Source: SZUA-430 sp034440175 (GTDB lineage Bacteria; Pseudomonadota; Alphaproteobacteria; Micropepsales; Micropepsaceae). From it: DNA of 9,283 nt. The stretch's first letter is position 1; each line of letters begins with the position of its first letter. A program made the position numbers and the translations under genes. Below the pieces are notes generated by a model. The model made no database searches, was not told where the DNA came from, and saw only the letters and a program-made list of their open reading frames with translations. The stretch spans positions 1 through 9,283 of the forward strand of contig JAWXBO010000168.1 in NCBI GenBank assembly GCA_034440175.1, in the 5' to 3' direction. Below are positions 6,780 through 9,283 of the stretch, piece by piece.

Positions 6780-7199
6780 ATGCCACTGAAACTTTCTCTT
6801 AAGCCCGGTGAAAAATTCGTTTGCAACGGCGCTGTGTTGACCAACGGTGAACGCCGGGTAAGTCTTGTCATCGAAAACAAGGCATCGATCTTGCGAGACC
6901 GCGACATCATGCAAGCCGAAGATGCCAACACCCCGGCCAAACGCATCTACTTTCCGATCATGATGCTGTATCTGGATGCCGAACACGCCGACGTGCATTA
7001 CGACGATTTCGTCAAACGCACGTCGGAGTTCATGGAAGCGGTATCCGATCATGAATCCCTGTCCATCTGCGTCGCGATTTCACGCGACGTATTGCAGGGC
7101 CAGTATTACAAGGCACTCATCAAGTGCCGCCAGCTTTTCGACTTCGAACAAGTAAGGTTGCGCTATGTCACTTCAAGCCTACCAGAAAACGCAGCGTAA
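6780..7199 (+). CDS. flbT: Flagellar biosynthesis repressor FlbT
   Basis: This 139-residue protein matches the FlbT family throughout. It begins MPLKLSLKPGEKFVCNGAVL, continues with RRVSLVIENKASILRDRDIM and ends with the YKALIKCRQLFDFE helix. FlbT binds the 5' leader of flagellin mRNA and promotes its turnover until the hook-basal body is complete, which couples filament synthesis to assembly. ATG 6780 is chosen over an in-frame GTG at 6768 because the family starts at MPLKL and GGAG lies six bases upstream of the ATG. The 3' end overlaps flaF by 35 bp, which suggests translational coupling. The likely target leaders lie just downstream, before the two flagellin genes. Confidence 0.95.
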   Translation: MPLKLSLKPGEKFVCNGAVLTNGERRVSLVIENKASILRDRDIMQAEDANTPAKRIYFPIMMLYLDAEHADVHYDDFVKRTSEFMEAVSDHESLSICVAISRDVLQGQYYKALIKCRQLFDFEQVRLRYVTSSLPENAA

Positions 7200-7524
7200 C
7201 ACCGAGAACACGAAACAGACGGAATACCGTCTGTTCGCACAGGTGACGCAAGCGCTCGTTGAAGCCGCCAAGCACGGCAAGGCAAATATTACCGGCTTGA
7301 TCGACGCCCTCGACTGGAACCGGCGCATGTGGAGCGCCTTGGCGAGTGATTGCGCCAGCCAGGGTAATCAGCTGCCTCCCGCCGTACGCGCGCAGATTGT
7401 TTCTCTATCACTATGGGTTTCTCGCTATTCCAGCGATGCAGCACAAAAAGGCGCATCGCTTGAACCGCTGATCGACGTCAACAAATCGATTATGGCGGGA
7501 CTATCACAGCGTCCGGCAGCATAA
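7165..7524 (+). CDS. flaF: Flagellar biosynthesis regulator FlaF
   Basis: This 119-residue protein begins MSLQAYQKTQRNTENTKQTE and contains the LFAQVTQALVEAA helix and the ALDWNRRMWSALASDC motif typical of FlaF. FlaF is a small partner needed for flagellin production and secretion in alphaproteobacteria, acting opposite to FlbT in several species. It starts inside flbT in another frame with a 35-bp overlap, and the operon closes at the terminator 65 bp downstream. Length and start agree with the family. Confidence 0.94.
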   Translation: MSLQAYQKTQRNTENTKQTEYRLFAQVTQALVEAAKHGKANITGLIDALDWNRRMWSALASDCASQGNQLPPAVRAQIVSLSLWVSRYSSDAAQKGASLEPLIDVNKSIMAGLSQRPAA

Positions 7525-7562
7525 GGTGACGCGGAAAGAACGGACCGGCAGAAGAATATCAT

Positions 7563-7578
7563 GCCCGGCAAAAACTGC
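7563..7578. promoter_or_regulatory. ftr-like FlbD enhancer site upstream of flagellin 1
   Basis: CCCGGCAAAAACTGC resembles the Caulobacter ftr element, bound by the sigma-54 activator FlbD, which is built on CCCGGC followed by an A-run and GC. It lies about 92-107 bases upstream of the start site predicted from the -24/-12 promoter, the usual enhancer distance. It sits before the flaF terminator, so looping would have to span the hairpin. The call is by motif similarity only. Confidence 0.5.
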
Positions 7579-7588
7579 AGCAAACCTC

Positions 7589-7619
7589 AAGGCCCGCCAT
7601 CGTGCGGGCCTTGTTTTTA
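7589..7619 (+). terminator. Intrinsic terminator of flbT-flaF
   Basis: A perfect 9-bp stem AAGGCCCGC / GCGGGCCTT (7589-7597 and 7604-7612) with a 6-base loop is followed by TTGTTTTT. It lies 65 bp after the flaF stop and 25 bp before the flagellin promoter. Confidence 0.88.
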
Positions 7620-7643
7620 GCAGAATCCGCAGCAATTTAAGCT

Positions 7644-7658
7644 TGGCACGGAGGTTGC
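7644..7658 (+). promoter_or_regulatory. Sigma-54 promoter of flagellin 1
   Basis: TGGCAC-GGAGG-TTGC matches the -24/-12 consensus exactly, with GG at 7645-7646 and GC at 7657-7658 at the required spacing. Transcription should start near 7670, giving a leader of about 65 bases before the ATG at 7735. Late flagellar genes in Caulobacter relatives use sigma-54 with FlbD, consistent with the ftr-like site upstream. Confidence 0.88.
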
Positions 7659-7734
7659 GGTAACCATGGCGAGGGCGAACGCAGTGAATAAAGCGTTGGC
7701 TTAACCACAGTGCAGAACCAAGGGAGCCTCGCAC

Positions 7735-8562
7735 ATGCTGAGCGTCAACACGAACTACGGAGCCATGATCGCACTCCAAAATCTGAACAAGACCAATTCG
7801 GAACTCGACAACGTCCAGAACCACATTAACACTGGCTTAAAGATTGCTGGTCCCAAGGACAATGGCGCAGTGTGGGCGATCGCCCAGAACATGCGCATGG
7901 ACGTTATGGCGTTCAACGCGGTGACACAGAGCTTGAACCGCACGATCAGCGTCGTCGACACCGCGCTTGCGGCCGGTACGACCATTTCAGACCTTCTGAA
8001 AGAGATGAAAGAAAAGGCGCTGGCCGCCCGCGATCCGTCAATCGACGCCAATTCGCGCGCCGCCTACAATGCCGATTTTGTAGCCTTACGTGATCAGATC
8101 ACCAAGACACTATCGAACGCCAGTTTTGACGGCACGAACCTCTTGAATGGATCAACGTCGCAAATTCTCGCTTTGGCGAATGCCGAAGGCGACTCATTCC
8201 TTACCGTTACCGCTCGCGATCTGTCCCTCAGCGGCGCGACCGTGACGCTTGCATCCAACGCTACGATTTCTACGGCAGCGCAGGCAAGCTCAGCCATTTC
8301 GACGATAGAAGCATCGTTGAACGCGCTGAACCTGGCTCTGTCGCAACTGGGTACGGATGCGAAAAAGGTCGGGATGCACAAGACCTTCGTCGCCAAGCTC
8401 ATGGATGAACTGGAAACCGGTATAGGCAATCTCGTCGATGCCGATCTGGCCAGGGAAAGTGCAAAGTTGCAGGCGCTGCAAACGAAACAGCAGCTGGGCA
8501 TCCAAGCGCTGTCGATTGCCAACGCCGCACCTCAGTCGATCCTGGCCCTGTTCCGCCAATAG
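7735..8562 (+). CDS. Flagellin (first copy)
   Basis: This 275-residue flagellin is the filament subunit. The N-terminal D0/D1 region starts MLSVNTNYGAMIALQNLNKT and includes TGLKIAGPKDNGA and SLNRTISVVDTALAAG. The C-terminal D1/D0 region (about 205-275) has the DADLARESAKLQALQTKQQLG block and ends SILALFRQ. The short middle (about 140-200), rich in Ser, Thr and Ala, replaces the bulky D2/D3 domains, as in Caulobacter-type flagellins. Ser/Thr residues in this type are targets of FlmG glycosylation. AGGGAG (7721-7726) is a good ribosome site. FlbT is expected to act on its leader. The N-terminal 139 residues are about three quarters identical to the next flagellin. Which paralogue it is (FljJ to FljO type) cannot be told. 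Confidence 0.96.
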   Translation: MLSVNTNYGAMIALQNLNKTNSELDNVQNHINTGLKIAGPKDNGAVWAIAQNMRMDVMAFNAVTQSLNRTISVVDTALAAGTTISDLLKEMKEKALAARDPSIDANSRAAYNADFVALRDQITKTLSNASFDGTNLLNGSTSQILALANAEGDSFLTVTARDLSLSGATVTLASNATISTAAQASSAISTIEASLNALNLALSQLGTDAKKVGMHKTFVAKLMDELETGIGNLVDADLARESAKLQALQTKQQLGIQALSIANAAPQSILALFRQ

Positions 8563-8610
8563 GTTCACCGGAATAGTCGCGCACTTAAAGCGCGCGGCAT
8601 AACGCAAACT

Positions 8611-8659
8611 TACCCGGCAAGAATTGCCTCATCAGGCAATTTCTGCCGGGTATTTTTTT
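8611..8659 (+). terminator. Intrinsic terminator of flagellin 1, arms ftr-like
   Basis: An 18-bp stem (8611-8628 with 8635-8652, 16 of 18 paired, 6-base loop) is followed by seven T residues (8653-8659), 48 bp after the flagellin stop. Each arm, read outward to inward, gives CCCGGCA(AG/GA)AATTGCC, which resembles the ftr motif seen elsewhere in this locus. The element may therefore be both a terminator and an inverted pair of FlbD sites for flagellin 2. The terminator role is the better supported one. Confidence 0.87.
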
Positions 8660-8780
8660 CCCCGCGAAGACATCAGGGGGCCAACACATACGGTTAGCGT
8701 CTGGTTTCGTGCGCAAAGGAACAGCCCAGACCGGCAATTCATATCGTTGAGAAACTCTGAACAAAAAGCACGCGTTTGTC

Positions 8781-8795
8781 GGGTACGACGTTTGC
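8781..8795 (+). promoter_or_regulatory. Candidate sigma-54 promoter of flagellin 2
   Basis: GGGTAC-GACGT-TTGC fits the -24/-12 spacing with the invariant GG (8782-8783) and GC (8794-8795), but differs from TGGCAC at two bases. The predicted start is near 8807, about 60 bases before the ATG, nearly the same leader length as flagellin 1. That parallel supports the call. Confidence 0.62.
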
Positions 8796-8808
8796 GATGG
8801 GTCTTCCC

Positions 8809-8838
8809 GGGGCAAAACGCCCCGACGGCAAAACGCCG
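8809..8838. promoter_or_regulatory. Two tandem ftr-like FlbD sites downstream of the promoter
   Basis: GGGGC-AAAAC-GCCCC (8809-8823) and CGGC-AAAAC-GCCG (8826-8838) share the core GGCAAAACGCC repeated with a 16-bp period. The core matches the C-G-G-C, A-run, GC pattern of ftr elements. They lie at or just after the predicted start site. Downstream ftr elements (ftr2 and ftr3) are known at the Caulobacter flaN-flbG promoters, so this position is not without precedent. Confidence 0.55.
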
Positions 8839-8866
8839 GCGACAGACCAGAACGGGGTGCTCTTCA

Positions 8867-9283
8867 ATGCTTTCAGTCAACACCAACTATGGTGCGATGG
8901 TTGCTCTTCAAAACCTGAACGCCACCAACAAACAACTCGACGAAACTCAGAACCGTGTGAACACGGGTCTGAAAATCTCTGGCCCGAAAGACAACGGCGC
9001 CATTTTCGCCATTGCGCAAGGGTTGCGCGCCGACGTTCAAAGCATGACCGCCGTGACGAACAGCCTTAACCGCACCATAAGCGTCGTCGATACCGGCATT
9101 GCCGCCGGCACGACCGTTGGCGATCTTCTGAAGGAGATGAAAGAGAAAGCTCTGGCGGCGAAAGATACGACAATTGATGCAAACGCTCGTGCAGCTTACA
9201 CCGCCGACTTCACCGCTCTCCGCGACCAGATCACGAAGACCCTGTCCAACGCAGGATTCGACGGTTCGAATCTTGTAAACAGC
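8867..9283 (+). CDS. Flagellin (second copy), cut by window end
   Basis: The first 139 codons of a second flagellin are present, starting MLSVNTNYGAMVALQNLNAT, with the conserved TGLKISGPKDNGA, SLNRTISVVDTGIAAG and LRDQITKTLSNAGFDG blocks. There are about 33 differences from the first copy over this length and no gaps. The changes cluster at residues 19-31, 52-61 and 98-115, so both copies look functional rather than newly duplicated. It has its own candidate sigma-54 promoter. The C-terminus lies outside the window. Confidence 0.96.
   Translation, partial: MLSVNTNYGAMVALQNLNATNKQLDETQNRVNTGLKISGPKDNGAIFAIAQGLRADVQSMTAVTNSLNRTISVVDTGIAAGTTVGDLLKEMKEKALAAKDTTIDANARAAYTADFTALRDQITKTLSNAGFDGSNLVNS

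Larger units (their letters stand above)
8660..8866. promoter_or_regulatory. Intergenic and leader region of flagellin 2
   Basis: The gap between the two flagellin genes is 304 bp (8563-8866). Its first part holds the terminator. Bases 8660-8780 show no gene or clear motif. A candidate sigma-54 promoter (8781-8795) and two tandem ftr-like sites (8809-8838) follow. GGGG (8854-8857) before the ATG at 8867 is a weak ribosome site compared with AGGGAG of the first flagellin. Confidence 0.5.

Noticed and set aside
7504..7824. Open frame of 106 codons on the minus strand
   Set aside because: It crosses the terminator and sigma-54 promoter and overlaps flaF and the flagellin start antisense. It shows no family features.

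Overview
The window comes from an alphaproteobacterium. FlbT, FlaF, a FlmG-type TPR/glycosyltransferase, short flagellins of about 275 residues and sigma-54 (-24/-12) flagellin promoters form a combination best known from Caulobacter and its relatives. The exact order or genus cannot be read from the sequence alone.

Left part (1-2250): a decayed fragment of a VWA (CoxE-like) gene lies at the left edge. Next comes a divergent pair: a membrane-anchored nitrilase-fold enzyme resembling apolipoprotein N-acyltransferase (minus strand) and a PadR-family repressor (plus strand). They share a 68-bp gap filled by a striking 57-bp quasi-palindrome, the likely PadR operator. The left-edge fragment matches the 3' end and an internal piece of the intact VWA gene at 2267-3442, so copies of VWA sequence flank this two-gene cassette.

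Middle (2267-4842), all minus strand: a MoxR-type AAA+ ATPase followed by its partner VWA protein. They are separated by a long, nearly perfect hairpin that looks like an inserted palindromic repeat. Upstream of them lies a small MmcQ/YjbR-family gene that overlaps the end of flmG by four bases.

Right part (4839-9283), flagellar filament locus: flmG (predicted flagellin glycosyltransferase) reads leftward. flbT-flaF (post-transcriptional flagellin regulator and flagellin secretion/assembly factor) reads rightward from the other side of a 195-bp divergent region and ends at an intrinsic terminator. Two homologous flagellin genes follow, each preceded by a candidate sigma-54 promoter and by FlbD/ftr-like motifs. 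The second flagellin is cut by the window end. Together these genes make, check, probably glycosylate and export filament subunits.

No tRNA, rRNA, CRISPR array, transposase gene or replication origin was seen.
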